Shown here: positions 1-8,510 of the stretch, one piece after another | Position numbering within the stretch: the first letter of the stretch is position 1 | Layout: every line of letters begins with the position of its first letter | Source of the DNA: an uncultured Prevotellaceae bacterium | GTDB lineage: Bacteria; Bacteroidota; Bacteroidia; Bacteroidales; Bacteroidaceae | Direction of reading: 5' to 3' | Length of the DNA stretch: 64,000 nt | Assembly (NCBI GenBank): GCA_900316645.1 | Contig: ONDP01000027.1 | Coordinates: 1 to 64,000 of the forward strand | Program-made: the position numbers and the translations under genes | Notes under the pieces: model-generated | Told to the model about the DNA's origin: nothing | Seen by the model: the letters and a program-made list of their open reading frames with translations, nothing else | Database searches by the model: none

Positions 1-110
1 ATCTTGTATCAAGAGTAAGCGAAATGGTGCAATTTCCCATTGTCAGCGACTCCATGTTGGGTACCTTTTCCCTCTTCTTTCTTTCAGCCATTTCAGTCAA
101 TTTTATCAAA

Positions 111-200
111 TCTGAACAAATTTTGGTTATCTCGACTCACTCAAATCTTCTGAAACTCCTTTATTTATTGACAATTCGTCTGAACAAATTTTGGTTATCT
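111..200. repeat. pair of 22-bp direct repeats
   Basis: The 22 bases at 111-132 recur exactly at 179-200, with starts 68 bp apart; the repeat begins TCTGAACAAATTTTGGTT. Exact direct repeats of this size close to a tRNA fragment resemble arm-type recombinase binding sites, but no integrase gene is visible in the window to support this. They could equally be promoter or operator duplications. Confidence 0.7.
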
Positions 201-314
201 ATTCTCGTAATTACCCAATTTCATGGAGTATCATAAACTGCTGCAAAGTTACTAACTTTCTGTGAATCAGCCAAATCCGCTTAAACATAATATCGCAAAA
301 TCTTACATTTTTTA

Positions 315-359
315 ACTGTTAATCAGGGGGTCGTTGGTTCAAGCCCATCCTGAAGCGCC
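315..359 (+). pseudogene. 3' half of tRNA-Asn (GTT), probable attachment site
   Basis: The segment reads as a tRNA-Asn anticodon loop (CTGTTAA, anticodon GTT), the 3' anticodon stem TCAGG, a variable region, a T arm with loop TTCAAGC and a 3' acceptor strand. The T-stem has one mismatch. The upstream bases are T-rich and cannot form the 5' half, so no intact tRNA is present here. A Rho-independent terminator follows directly, as expected of a tRNA gene. Integrative elements often recreate or duplicate a tRNA 3' end, which is the preferred reading; a decayed tRNA gene is the alternative. Confidence 0.65.
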
Positions 360-367
360 TAAAAATT

Positions 368-398
368 AAGGAGTTAGATAAAAATCTGGCTCCTTTTT
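368..398 (+). terminator. Rho-independent terminator after the tRNA fragment
   Basis: AAGGAG-TT-AGAT pairs with ATCT-GG-CTCCTT (two G-T pairs) around an AAAA/A loop, followed by a T run. It lies 9 bp after the tRNA-Asn 3' half and is probably the native terminator of that tRNA. Confidence 0.8.
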
Positions 399-407
399 CT
401 TTTTCCT

Positions 408-426
408 GTGTACACCTGGTGTACAC
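408..426. repeat. 19-bp perfect palindrome
   Basis: GTGTACACC, one T, GGTGTACAC: nine perfectly paired positions on each side. Palindromes of this form are typical operator or recombinase sites. No gene directly downstream identifies its user. Confidence 0.6.
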
Positions 427-547
427 GTAGCCGTTGGTTTCGGCTCTGAAAATTTGACATCATAAACGATTTCGGCTTATCATGTGATTGTTAGTTTTAT
501 GATGGAATCAGAGCGCAAAAGTCTTCAAAATGGGCTAAAAGCGACAG

Positions 548-922
548 TTAAATAATCCTAATCGCGGCTTTGGAGAAGGTTGAACACTCCGTGTTCGGGC
601 TGTTTTTTACTATGACATTCATAGGTAGAAGAGCTTGTGAGATTACCATCCACTTATAGACGGCATCATCTTCAAATTTAGTGCTTTTTGCCAATAGACG
701 GTTAATCCAATAGTTCTCAATACAGTCCAGATTATCTGTTGGACTTTCCAATCGAGATTTCTCTGGGGCTGTCAAGTCCGTCAAAATCTCGCTTACATAG
801 TTCCGCACCTCCTCATCCGGCTCATGCTTCACCAGTTCCTCTATCCAGCCAGGAGTCATCCAACTGTACTCTGGCTGAATATGCTTAAAACCATAATGTC
901 TTTCGTTGTTATCCTTACTCAT
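548..922 (-). CDS. hypothetical protein, 124 aa
   Basis: Not recognised. The product is soluble, acidic and mixed alpha-helical, begins MSKDNNERHYGF, and has no signal peptide or membrane segment. The frame can be extended upstream to 979, but that start lies upstream of a clear -7 promoter box at 949-957, so transcription would begin inside the extension. The ATG at 922 is therefore preferred. Features visible include a Trp/Pro-rich stretch (SWMTPGWIEEL) near the N-terminus and a hydrophobic segment (MVISQALLPMNVIV) near residue 95. It stands alone with no operon partner. A role in the adjoining putative mobile element is possible but unsupported. Confidence 0.55.
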   Translation of the reverse strand: MSKDNNERHYGFKHIQPEYSWMTPGWIEELVKHEPDEEVRNYVSEILTDLTAPEKSRLESPTDNLDCIENYWINRLLAKSTKFEDDAVYKWMVISQALLPMNVIVKNSPNTECSTFSKAAIRII

Positions 923-948
923 ATTCTTAAAGTGTTGAAAATATACAG

Positions 949-957
949 GCAAAGTTA
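949..957 (-). promoter_or_regulatory. Bacteroidetes -7 box
   Basis: Minus strand reads TAACTTTGC, matching TAnnTTTG. It lies about 27 bp upstream of the ATG at 922 and decides the start of that gene. No confident -33 element is seen. Confidence 0.6.
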
Positions 958-1137
958 CGCAAATCACAGCAATTTTCATTAATTTTGCACCTGAATTATC
1001 AAATCCGACTTATATGACATGAAAAAATCCTGGGCCGCTCGGCTTTGCCGCTTCGCGCGTCGAAGAACTTTTTGTTGCTCAGGAACTTATAAAAGCTATT
1101 AAACTAAAGTGCTGCGGAATCTAGGAGAACTAAAGAT

Positions 1138-1497
1138 ATGAAACCGCTTATCGTCGTCTATTCCTTGTTAATGATGCTGTTCTGCTCCTCGTGCGGTTCA
1201 GACCATCCTGCCAGAAGAGTTACGGAAGAAAATGCTTACGAGGGAGTCAGCAACTATTGCCATCAGACGTATGATTGGAGTATTGCCCAGGAGAATCCCT
1301 CCATCATGTATGTGAAGATGGGGGTGGAATCGGATTCTACGTACGAAGTGGTGTTCCGCAGTTATACGGGGGCAACGGTTCATTTTTATGTTGACAAGCA
1401 TACTGGTGTTACAAGGATGGTGGAGAAAGTACCGCTACTTGATATTGAAAACGAGACAGGCAGAATCAATTTATTTGATTACTTGAAGAAGGAATAG
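1138..1497 (+). CDS. small predicted lipoprotein, 119 aa
   Basis: The N-terminus has a hydrophobic stretch followed by cysteines (LMMLFCSSCGSD), consistent with a lipoprotein signal peptide cleaved at Cys16 or Cys19. The mature part contains a stretch (YEVVFRSYTGATVHFYVDKHTG) whose pattern of an extended strand followed by D-x-x-TG resembles PepSY-like domains, but this is pattern recognition only. It would sit in the periplasm or outer membrane. It precedes the hydrolase gene at 1596, which has its own promoter, so the two are probably separate units. Confidence 0.6.
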   Translation: MKPLIVVYSLLMMLFCSSCGSDHPARRVTEENAYEGVSNYCHQTYDWSIAQENPSIMYVKMGVESDSTYEVVFRSYTGATVHFYVDKHTGVTRMVEKVPLLDIENETGRINLFDYLKKE

Positions 1498-1547
1498 CAG
1501 TTTTGTCGCCGATGATGGAAAAGGCACGAAAAATCGCTGCAAATGAC

Positions 1548-1556
1548 TAACTTTGC
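1548..1556 (+). promoter_or_regulatory. -7 box of the 1596 hydrolase gene
   Basis: TAACTTTGC matches the Bacteroidetes -7 consensus and lies 40 bp before the ATG at 1596. Confidence 0.65.
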
Positions 1557-1595
1557 ACCCGAATTTATATACAAATCTTTCCTTTTTTATTGAAT

Positions 1596-2942
1596 ATGAA
1601 GACTAAATTATTTACAAGCTGCACTACTTTTCTGCTGTATTTCACAGTAGCTACGTTTGTCCTGACAGCATGTTCCGACTCCGACTCTGACTCAGACAAT
1701 AAAGTCAATGTAAACCCGGGTCTGCCCGAACGAACCTACAAGCTCGATTGGAAGATCAAGAGCGAAGACCGCCAACGCGTCGTCATGGACCAGCTCTTGA
1801 ACGGCAAGTTCAAATCCGATTTCGACCAGATTATCTTCGAGTATAACAGTGTGGGACCCGACCTGAAGACACCCGTCCGTCTGACCGGTACCATCAATAT
1901 GCCTCGCAAGGTGTTCACCAAAGAGTTGAATCCACGTCACCTGATGATCCTCACCCAATGGACACATGCGAAGGAAACCGAACGCTTCTCGCTGGAAGGA
2001 AAAGAAGAGATGTCGCTCTATATGACTGGAGAACAGGCTTGCATAGCCATCTCGTCAGACCTCTACGGATGGACACTCACCAACGAGAAGGCGCAGGCAT
2101 ACTGCTGTCCGGAAATCACCGCGGTGGAAACTCTCGACTGCTGGGATGCCGCCATCGAGATTCTGAAGTCAAAGGGCTATAAGATTGACGGTCTGCCCAT
2201 CTCGAATATCGGCTATAGCAGTGCAGGTATGCTGGCTTTAGGCATCCAGCGCTTCATCGACGAGCACCGCCCCGACATCAAGATAACGTTCACCGGTGTA
2301 GGCTCCTCACCTTATGACATCAATACCGTATGGCAGAACTATGTGGAAACCAACTATACCGGTTACGTCTGCTCCTTCCCACTCATCATGGTGGCTTATA
2401 ACGAGACCTACAAGATGGGCATCGACTATAAGGAGATTTTCAAGGAGCCGCTCTGCGACCATATCCAGGACTGGATTCTCAGCAAGAAATACTTTACGTC
2501 CGATATCAATAAGTTTATCGGCAACGAGAAGAAAGTAGATGAAATCCTGACCCCAGTCGCCTGCGATTGGACGAAAGGTGTCGGCAAGGTTATGTACGAC
2601 AAGTTCAAGGAGAACTCGCTGTGCGACCCCAGCAGCACCTGGCAGCCCAGCAAGACAACACAATTCTACCTGTTGCACAGCACCAAGGACACCTATATGG
2701 ACTGGCATGTCAGCGAGAAAATGGCGAATTTCCTGAAGGAACGTGGTTGCAAAGTGCAAACAGACTTTGAAGACTTTGGTGACCACAACATGTACGGAGG
2801 TGTGATGTTTGCCATCAAGACCTGTTTGCTCATGGAGTTAGCTGACAACCAGGAAGACAGCGAAGAATTGAAGACCATAATCAATGAATTAACGGAGCTG
2901 ATTAAGGACAATAAAGAGCTGCAATCGCTGTTCACCAAATAA
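1596..2942 (+). CDS. secreted alpha/beta hydrolase lipoprotein, 448 aa
   Basis: Predicted to be exported and lipid-anchored: a hydrophobic segment ends in LTACSD, then comes a low-complexity Ser-Asp linker. The serine-hydrolase nucleophile elbow is GYSSAG (about residue 210). A catalytic Asp is likely in HSTKDTYMD and a His in FGDHNMYGG near the C-terminus, giving the Ser-Asp-His order of alpha/beta hydrolases of the secretory lipase/esterase type. The substrate is unknown. The frame can start at a TTG at 1590, but the ATG at 1596 begins a normal signal peptide. It is related in layout to the hydrolase at 6657-8375, with the surface protein between them. A terminator follows. Confidence 0.8.
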   Translation: MKTKLFTSCTTFLLYFTVATFVLTACSDSDSDSDNKVNVNPGLPERTYKLDWKIKSEDRQRVVMDQLLNGKFKSDFDQIIFEYNSVGPDLKTPVRLTGTINMPRKVFTKELNPRHLMILTQWTHAKETERFSLEGKEEMSLYMTGEQACIAISSDLYGWTLTNEKAQAYCCPEITAVETLDCWDAAIEILKSKGYKIDGLPISNIGYSSAGMLALGIQRFIDEHRPDIKITFTGVGSSPYDINTVWQNYVETNYTGYVCSFPLIMVAYNETYKMGIDYKEIFKEPLCDHIQDWILSKKYFTSDINKFIGNEKKVDEILTPVACDWTKGVGKVMYDKFKENSLCDPSSTWQPSKTTQFYLLHSTKDTYMDWHVSEKMANFLKERGCKVQTDFEDFGDHNMYGGVMFAIKTCLLMELADNQEDSEELKTIINELTELIKDNKELQSLFTK

Positions 2943-2945
2943 ACG

Positions 2946-2981
2946 AAAAACTCACAGAGGACGTTCCCCTGTGAGTTTTTT
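2946..2981 (+). terminator. Rho-independent terminator
   Basis: AACTCACAG...CTGTGAGTT stem with flanking A run and T run. The A/T symmetry means it could serve both the hydrolase gene (+) and the convergent operon that ends at 3017 (-). Confidence 0.85.
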
Positions 2982-3016
2982 ATTTGTAGAATCTATTACT
3001 CTTCGCTTTTATCGTA

Positions 3017-3208
3017 TCACAACAAGAAGTTTTCTTCTAATAATTTTAGCATGTCATCATCATACTCGCGCCCTTTGGCTGGTCCGATGGGCTCCTCGTT
3101 CGGATCAATAATGTTGCTACCAGCTAACAGATTCTGATACTCAAGCGCAATAACATCCATCCGTGGCTCGATGTAATCTTTCATCTTACAATTCTTCATA
3201 CAATTCAT
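3017..3208 (-). CDS. small Prevotella-type protein, 63 aa, after the BspA-like gene
   Basis: A short acidic protein containing MKDYIEPRMDVIALEYQNLL followed by AGSN. The pattern of Y-x-x-P, a short hydrophobic strand and a small-residue LLAGS step recurs in many short Prevotella/Bacteroides proteins of unknown function; this is recollection, not a search. Three in-frame ATGs are possible (3208, 3199, 3184). The first lies 3 bp after the stop of the surface-protein gene, so the two are surely cotranscribed. No signal peptide is visible. The function is unknown. Confidence 0.6.
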   Translation of the reverse strand: MNCMKNCKMKDYIEPRMDVIALEYQNLLAGSNIIDPNEEPIGPAKGREYDDDMLKLLEENFLL

Positions 3209-3211
3209 CAA

Positions 3212-6200
3212 TTAACGTATAACAATCTTCTTTCCTTGGCGAATATAAACACCTTTCTTTGATGGAGCGCCGTTGATGATGCGTCCATTCAGATCATACC
3301 AACGCTCGGTACCATCTAAGTCGGTGGTGTGGATATTGTTAATGCCTGTTCCATCATCAACTTCAGAACCGGTATCATCCGAATCTCCTGTGCTTAACAG
3401 ATAGGCACGGAACGGACTGATATATACATTAGGATTCTCAGTCTTTGCCCTCTGCCATTTGCCCTGGTCTTGCAGAATAAACTTATCTATAGTCTCAGCA
3501 GGAGAGATGAGTGAATATGTACCATACATGGTATATCCACCTCCAGCACTACCTTCGGCCACTTTCGATACGATATCCGTTGAAGCCCCGTTGTTTTTGT
3601 TCTCATCATAGTCGAAATTATCAACTGACGATGTCGTCACAACCATATAAGGAACACCAGGTTTCGTCTGGGTTACCTCCGAGAACTGCAGACTGCTACC
3701 TTTGATACCCTTCAGTTCGTAATACTTCACCCCTGATATCGTGGGCGCACTATAAGGCAGACAGATAGTATAGTTATCGTTGGCAGCCATCGCGCGCTTG
3801 TATTCCACATTCTTTGCTTTGAAGTCACGAGGAGAATAGAAATCCTCGCCTTCCTTCAGCAGCAGCTTCTGACACTGGTCGCCATTCACCACGTTAACAC
3901 CAAGGCTTCCATTGTTTTTCGGCATGAAAATCAGCGCAGTCTCCTTCAAGCCATGGAAGGGGTTGCCGTTCATATTGCGGTCAACATACATGTTTTCGAT
4001 ATTCTCACACTTGCTGAGGTCGATAGAACGGATTTGGGCACCTTTCTTCTGGAATACATCATCTTCGATACCTACAACATTCATCGTGCGCTCTGTACCA
4101 CCTACTTTAGCTGTGACTGTAGAGGGAATGACGATATCGCCACCTTCTCCTTTATAGTTACTGACATATAGTATACGGTTATCTTCGTCATCGAAGAACA
4201 TCTCATATTCGAAATTAGCATCAGAAATATGTTCCATCGTGAGTTCTATCGCTGATGTCTGAGAGCCCTTTGAACGGAAGAAAGCACTAAAGGCTGGTAT
4301 GTCCTGCTTATTTTTGTCGTTCATCACACTCCATTTCGTATTGTCTTCAGCATCCATACAGTAAATTTTCTGACTTACTGCATCATCCTTCGTTATAGCA
4401 TATAAGGTTCCCGTAAATTCGTAATTGTCACCTAATGAAATGCTATTGGCTGACGGCTTTGTGATAGTCTCGAAAGTAGTACCGAGAGATACGGATTCGT
4501 TGCTTACTACCACAAAATAAGGTGTCCAGGCCTCCACCTCGCGGCTCTCCACTTTTTCCATTTCAATCTTAGCAATACCATCTGCATCACTTACTAACTT
4601 GATAGGTTTAAAAACAAGGCAGTTGATTGGCATGGTCTTATGAAATGGCAAATACAAAGGATAGACACCATTATCGTAATCGTCTTCTTCTATTTCTTCA
4701 TAGCCGGTAATGACAGGTTGTCCATCATCATCAATGACTAAATGACCTTTCGAATCAACCTCGAAGACAGGAACTTGAGTGATAGTAGGTTCTGCTTTCT
4801 TTGCTTCAAGTGTGCGGTCATATCTGATACCATCACGTGCCGTAATGGTCGTCTTGCCTATAGGCAGTTCTCCTTTCAGGACAGATCCGGTCAGATTGCC
4901 GTCCACCCAAAGACGGCTGGCTTTGAATTTCGTCTTACTGAGGAACGAACCCTCGCCACTACTGAAGTCTGTCCAATTAATAGTCTTTTCATCGCCCTCT
5001 GCTAAAGACAATCCGTTCACACGATCATCAGCCATTCCTCTTGGGCGCAGTGTCATGACGTTGGCAGTCGGTTCAGGCAGTCTGTCTTCGAAACAGGCAG
5101 GCAACGGATACTTATTAGGATAGTACACCCAGTCAGCCAGTCCCAGAATTTCTACACAAAACATCGTCTCATGTTCAGCGGGACCTAATTTGATAGTCTT
5201 CCTTTCGCCTCTCTCATTTTTATAGGTATATTCTTTGCCTTTATAAACACAATTGGTCAGACTTTCGTATTTATCCTCAACCAATTCATAGGTGGTGAAA
5301 CTATTGAAAACCTTATAATTTTTGCAGCTTCCAATAAAGGTGCCCTTCTTCTCTCTTCCAATTAATTCGCCACCAATAACGGCAACGTTGTTGGCTGTGC
5401 CATTTGACACCCATCCCAACATGCCGCTAAGGTAAGTATCGCTGTTATCTTTATCTACTGACACATTCGTTTTCAGAACAACACTCCTATCAACATTTAC
5501 CATCGAGGCTTTTCCTACCAATCCGCCACCGTGGGTTGTACCTTGGACTGTGCATTCCTCAACAAACACACTGTCTATCGAAGTATAGGTAGTACCAGAC
5601 AGGTCCTCTATCGTTTCTGAACAAATAGTACCCGCCGTTTTACCTATATAGGTGCATTTCTTCATTCTCAGGTCGACAATTCTGGCATTTTTCGCGTAAC
5701 CGAACAAGGCGGCAGTGCCAACGGGTTCGTAGGAGGCTTTATGAATATGAAGCCCCGAAATGGTATGGCCCTGTCCGTCGAAGACACCCGTGAAAGGGTT
5801 TTCTTTATTTGCGCAGATGGGTTCTGTCCATGCACTTTCCTGACTCATGTCAATGTCATTCTCCAGTACCACCTTCCTATATACTAATCCGTTATTCGTG
5901 GCGTCACGGAACGCCACCAGTTCCTTAGCATTCGTAATGCGGAGCGTGGCTCCTTGGCTGTTTCCTATGGCGGAAAAGTTGGCCCATCCCTCAGCAGTGT
6001 TCCATCCTATCTCAGTTTTAGTAAACTTTGATTCCTTATAGGTGTTTATGGCAGCATCGGGGACATGGAGTGTAACGTTGTATTTCTCCGATTTTGTTGA
6101 TCCAATGCCGTCGCTGTGGAACTTAAACACATCGTTATATTCCCAAGTTGGGGGCGTTGTGGCATCACACTTCACCTTCTTCAACTTAGGCAGGTCGATG

Positions 6201-6604
6201 AATGCACCAGAACCAATAGTCTTCAGCGTGGTGCACAGGTCTATTTCCTCCAGAGAACAACATCCCTGGAAGGCAAACTCGCCCACACGGGTAACACCTT
6301 CGGGAATATTAACACTAGTAATCTTAGAACACAAGCGAAATGCAAATTTATTAATCTCCTTGACTTTGTAAGTCGTTCCTTTGTAGGTCACTTCATTAGG
6401 AATAGAGACAAAGCCCTCAACGTATTGTGGAACACAGGTATTACGACCATTTCCCAGTTTGCATTCGTCTTTACCTGACACCATGAACTCTGCAGGTTTT
6501 TTACTGCCGTTCACCGTGATGTCGGCTTTGAACAGCTGAGCCCATGCAGCCATTGGCATAAGGATAGTAATCAGGAATAATATCTTTTTCATTGTAATCT
6601 TCAT
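3212..6604 (-). CDS. BspA-like leucine-rich-repeat surface protein, 1130 aa
   Basis: A signal peptide (MKKILFLITILMPMAAWAQ) is followed by LRR_5/BspA-type repeats at about residues 60-160 (for example SVNIPEGVTRVGEFAFQGC). Then comes a GLUG-like beta-helical part (FDGQGHTISGLHI near 290) and a long beta-rich region with a second LRR-like patch near residue 850. The C-terminus (WYDLNGR...KKGVYIRQGKKIVIR) matches the Prevotella sorting tail seen on type IX-type secretion substrates. It is therefore probably an outer-surface adhesin or binding protein. The start at 6604 puts the signal peptide near the N-terminus; a longer frame to 6634 has no support. It is cotranscribed with the upstream hydrolase and the downstream 63-aa gene. 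Confidence 0.85.
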   Translation of the reverse strand: MKITMKKILFLITILMPMAAWAQLFKADITVNGSKKPAEFMVSGKDECKLGNGRNTCVPQYVEGFVSIPNEVTYKGTTYKVKEINKFAFRLCSKITSVNIPEGVTRVGEFAFQGCCSLEEIDLCTTLKTIGSGAFIDLPKLKKVKCDATTPPTWEYNDVFKFHSDGIGSTKSEKYNVTLHVPDAAINTYKESKFTKTEIGWNTAEGWANFSAIGNSQGATLRITNAKELVAFRDATNNGLVYRKVVLENDIDMSQESAWTEPICANKENPFTGVFDGQGHTISGLHIHKASYEPVGTAALFGYAKNARIVDLRMKKCTYIGKTAGTICSETIEDLSGTTYTSIDSVFVEECTVQGTTHGGGLVGKASMVNVDRSVVLKTNVSVDKDNSDTYLSGMLGWVSNGTANNVAVIGGELIGREKKGTFIGSCKNYKVFNSFTTYELVEDKYESLTNCVYKGKEYTYKNERGERKTIKLGPAEHETMFCVEILGLADWVYYPNKYPLPACFEDRLPEPTANVMTLRPRGMADDRVNGLSLAEGDEKTINWTDFSSGEGSFLSKTKFKASRLWVDGNLTGSVLKGELPIGKTTITARDGIRYDRTLEAKKAEPTITQVPVFEVDSKGHLVIDDDGQPVITGYEEIEEDDYDNGVYPLYLPFHKTMPINCLVFKPIKLVSDADGIAKIEMEKVESREVEAWTPYFVVVSNESVSLGTTFETITKPSANSISLGDNYEFTGTLYAITKDDAVSQKIYCMDAEDNTKWSVMNDKNKQDIPAFSAFFRSKGSQTSAIELTMEHISDANFEYEMFFDDEDNRILYVSNYKGEGGDIVIPSTVTAKVGGTERTMNVVGIEDDVFQKKGAQIRSIDLSKCENIENMYVDRNMNGNPFHGLKETALIFMPKNNGSLGVNVVNGDQCQKLLLKEGEDFYSPRDFKAKNVEYKRAMAANDNYTICLPYSAPTISGVKYYELKGIKGSSLQFSEVTQTKPGVPYMVVTTSSVDNFDYDENKNNGASTDIVSKVAEGSAGGGYTMYGTYSLISPAETIDKFILQDQGKWQRAKTENPNVYISPFRAYLLSTGDSDDTGSEVDDGTGINNIHTTDLDGTERWYDLNGRIINGAPSKKGVYIRQGKKIVIR

Positions 6605-6656
6605 TTTATGATATCCTTTTTCTTTAAAATACATATAGCACTATATAGAGAGAACT

Positions 6657-8375
6657 TTACCATGATTTAATATCGCCCGCCTTCTGTCCATTATAGGGCA
6701 ATCCCATTATTGCTCTAATAGCCGAGCTAATGCGCAGGTTATCATGAAAGAATACACCTGCATTAGAGTCGCCACGGAAAAAGTCTATTCCTGAATCCAT
6801 ATGGTCTTTCTTATTATCAGCCTTGTGTAGCACGGCCCAATTGCCCAAGTTGGCAGTAGCACGTTCAGCATTGTCGTAAGGTACTGTAGTATCACCCGTC
6901 GAGTGGAACAACAGAATATGGTGCTTGGGTTCCCAGCCATTGGTGACATCGTTGCTGGCGAGTGCCATGTGCAGGTCTTCCATCACACCGCGTTTATCGG
7001 GAAGGGGAATACCCTCTTTCGTCTTATACTTATCCTTATATCTGTTATATTTATCCAGGAAGTATTCATAACAGTTCTTATTCATGATGTTGCGCATCTT
7101 GGCATTGCCACTTTCATCAAAAATGTCGTGGTAGTAATTCTTATCTCCGTTCTTACCATCGGTGTATAACTTCTTAAAAGCTTTTTCTATATCACCCGTC
7201 GACATTTTCTTTGAACCAATCCAGTCCATAATACCTGTCTCCAGGAACTTTTGGTTAAAGTAGTCTGTAGCTTTGTGCGCACGCATATACGGATTCGTGT
7301 CCAACATGCCCTTGACGATAAGCGGCAGCACCACCGGCATCGACATTGGCTGATTTTCCAAGTCACGCTTCACGTAATACATCAAGGTAGATATAGGGTC
7401 GTAGGGGCCGTCGCCACAGATGGATCCCGTCAGGTGGAATTCATCGTCTATATTGTTCTGCTCCATAAAACGTTGTGTAGCCATAGCTACCGAACCGCCC
7501 TGTGAATATCCGCAGATAGCCGTTTTCCAGTCCTTCCTGAAATTCAAATGGATGCCTTTCAGTCCGGGATCGTTGTTATAGGCATAATAGGCTGCACGTG
7601 CACCATCGGCAACCTGACGCGCTGTCAGTTCCTGATAGAGATATGGATGGGCGCGATTTGCTGTTTCACCATATCCCTCATAGTCGGGCAGAACAACAAA
7701 ATTATGACGATATTTATTAAATAGAATATTTCTTGTAACATCTACAGAAGACCAGGCTGCCTCTGAAAGTCCGAAGGATAAGACTCCTAAGACAACACGT
7801 CCAACTTTCACTCCTGTAGCTAGTTCTGTTGGTTTTCCAGAAGCCATAGAGTAAAGCACGCCCCAGTCACTCAAATCCAATTTTTGGGTTTGGTTGGACG
7901 GAGTTTCGGCATTGGAAGTAATAGTGATATGTGTACCAATCAGCATATTATTAACTTCTTTTGTCTGCTTGGGGTTGGGGGTAGCAGCTATGCCTGATAG
8001 TGTCACGGGCTTACCTTCACTATCTATCGATTCATAGGTGAACTTAAACAAGTAGATAGTCAAGTTGGTGAAAAAAGTGTTCAAATCACCTTTGAGTTTT
8101 ATGGGTGACAATGCACGGCGCGGAGCCTGAGTATCCCTGTAAATGTCCTCGCCTTCCGACTGCCACACTACTTCAGGCACTGACTGATATACAGTATCTT
8201 GTCTGCCCGTTATTGAGTCAGTCAATAGAGTCTCTGCAAGAAACTCAGTATATCTACCGACATCTGTTACCTTTACATTCTTTGGCGATGTCAGCCCTGG
8301 CAGGTCTAAATCCTGCGCACTGATGTTCATGGTAGTTGTCATGAACATCAATAATCCAATGAATACTTTTCTCAT
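6657..8375 (-). CDS. secreted alpha/beta hydrolase, 572 aa
   Basis: A signal peptide (MRKVFIGLLMFMTTTMNISA) is followed by an alpha/beta hydrolase core. The nucleophile elbow is GYSQGGS (about residue 285). The acid is in HSTGDTTVPYD and the His in KKDHMDSG near the C-terminus, all in canonical order. Long insertions around the core resemble secretory lipases (LIP family) and related esterases; the substrate is not predictable. It is the first gene of an operon with the BspA-like protein (52 bp gap) and the 63-aa protein. A promoter module at 8411-8466 drives it. The similar hydrolase at 1596 is on the other strand. Confidence 0.82.
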   Translation of the reverse strand: MRKVFIGLLMFMTTTMNISAQDLDLPGLTSPKNVKVTDVGRYTEFLAETLLTDSITGRQDTVYQSVPEVVWQSEGEDIYRDTQAPRRALSPIKLKGDLNTFFTNLTIYLFKFTYESIDSEGKPVTLSGIAATPNPKQTKEVNNMLIGTHITITSNAETPSNQTQKLDLSDWGVLYSMASGKPTELATGVKVGRVVLGVLSFGLSEAAWSSVDVTRNILFNKYRHNFVVLPDYEGYGETANRAHPYLYQELTARQVADGARAAYYAYNNDPGLKGIHLNFRKDWKTAICGYSQGGSVAMATQRFMEQNNIDDEFHLTGSICGDGPYDPISTLMYYVKRDLENQPMSMPVVLPLIVKGMLDTNPYMRAHKATDYFNQKFLETGIMDWIGSKKMSTGDIEKAFKKLYTDGKNGDKNYYHDIFDESGNAKMRNIMNKNCYEYFLDKYNRYKDKYKTKEGIPLPDKRGVMEDLHMALASNDVTNGWEPKHHILLFHSTGDTTVPYDNAERATANLGNWAVLHKADNKKDHMDSGIDFFRGDSNAGVFFHDNLRISSAIRAIMGLPYNGQKAGDIKSW

Positions 8376-8410
8376 ATCTGTAGTTATGTATATAATATTA
8401 TATTACGGGT

Positions 8411-8466
8411 GCAAAGTTACGAATTAACGAGCACAAAACAAAGAAAATCTTTCTTTTTTTGCCGAG
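8411..8466 (-). promoter_or_regulatory. promoter module shared with 59047
   Basis: Minus strand: TAACTTTGC (-7 box, 8411-8419) preceded by a conserved upstream block with an AAAGAAA/TTTCTTT inverted pair and ending at GCCGAG. About 50 of 57 positions match the module in front of the acid-phosphatase genes at 59047-59103. Confidence 0.7.
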
Positions 8467-8510
8467 CGTGAGTACCTAAAAATAAATTATCCGCATGAAT
8501 GATGGAAGAG

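Larger units (their letters stand above)
1..547. other. gene-free left edge, probable end of an integrated element
   Basis: No convincing gene is seen. A 70-codon frame at 24-236 is hydrophobic, AT-rich and lacks any family signature. The stretch holds a pair of 22-bp direct repeats, the 3' half of a tRNA-Asn followed by its terminator, and a 19-bp perfect palindrome, all listed separately. A -7-like box on the minus strand (TAACTTTGC near 242-250) points leftwards out of the window. The combination of a tRNA 3' half and direct repeats suggests the attachment edge of an integrated element lying to the left; this is inference. Confidence 0.5.

Noticed and set aside
24-236. 70-codon plus-strand frame at the left edge
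   Set aside because: Hydrophobic, AT-rich, with no signal-peptide logic, no promoter and no family signature. It contains one of two 22-bp repeats, so it is probably non-coding.
1019-1102. 27-codon frame before the small lipoprotein
   Set aside because: It is short and basic, without a promoter, and may be the tail of a decayed gene, but nothing supports this.
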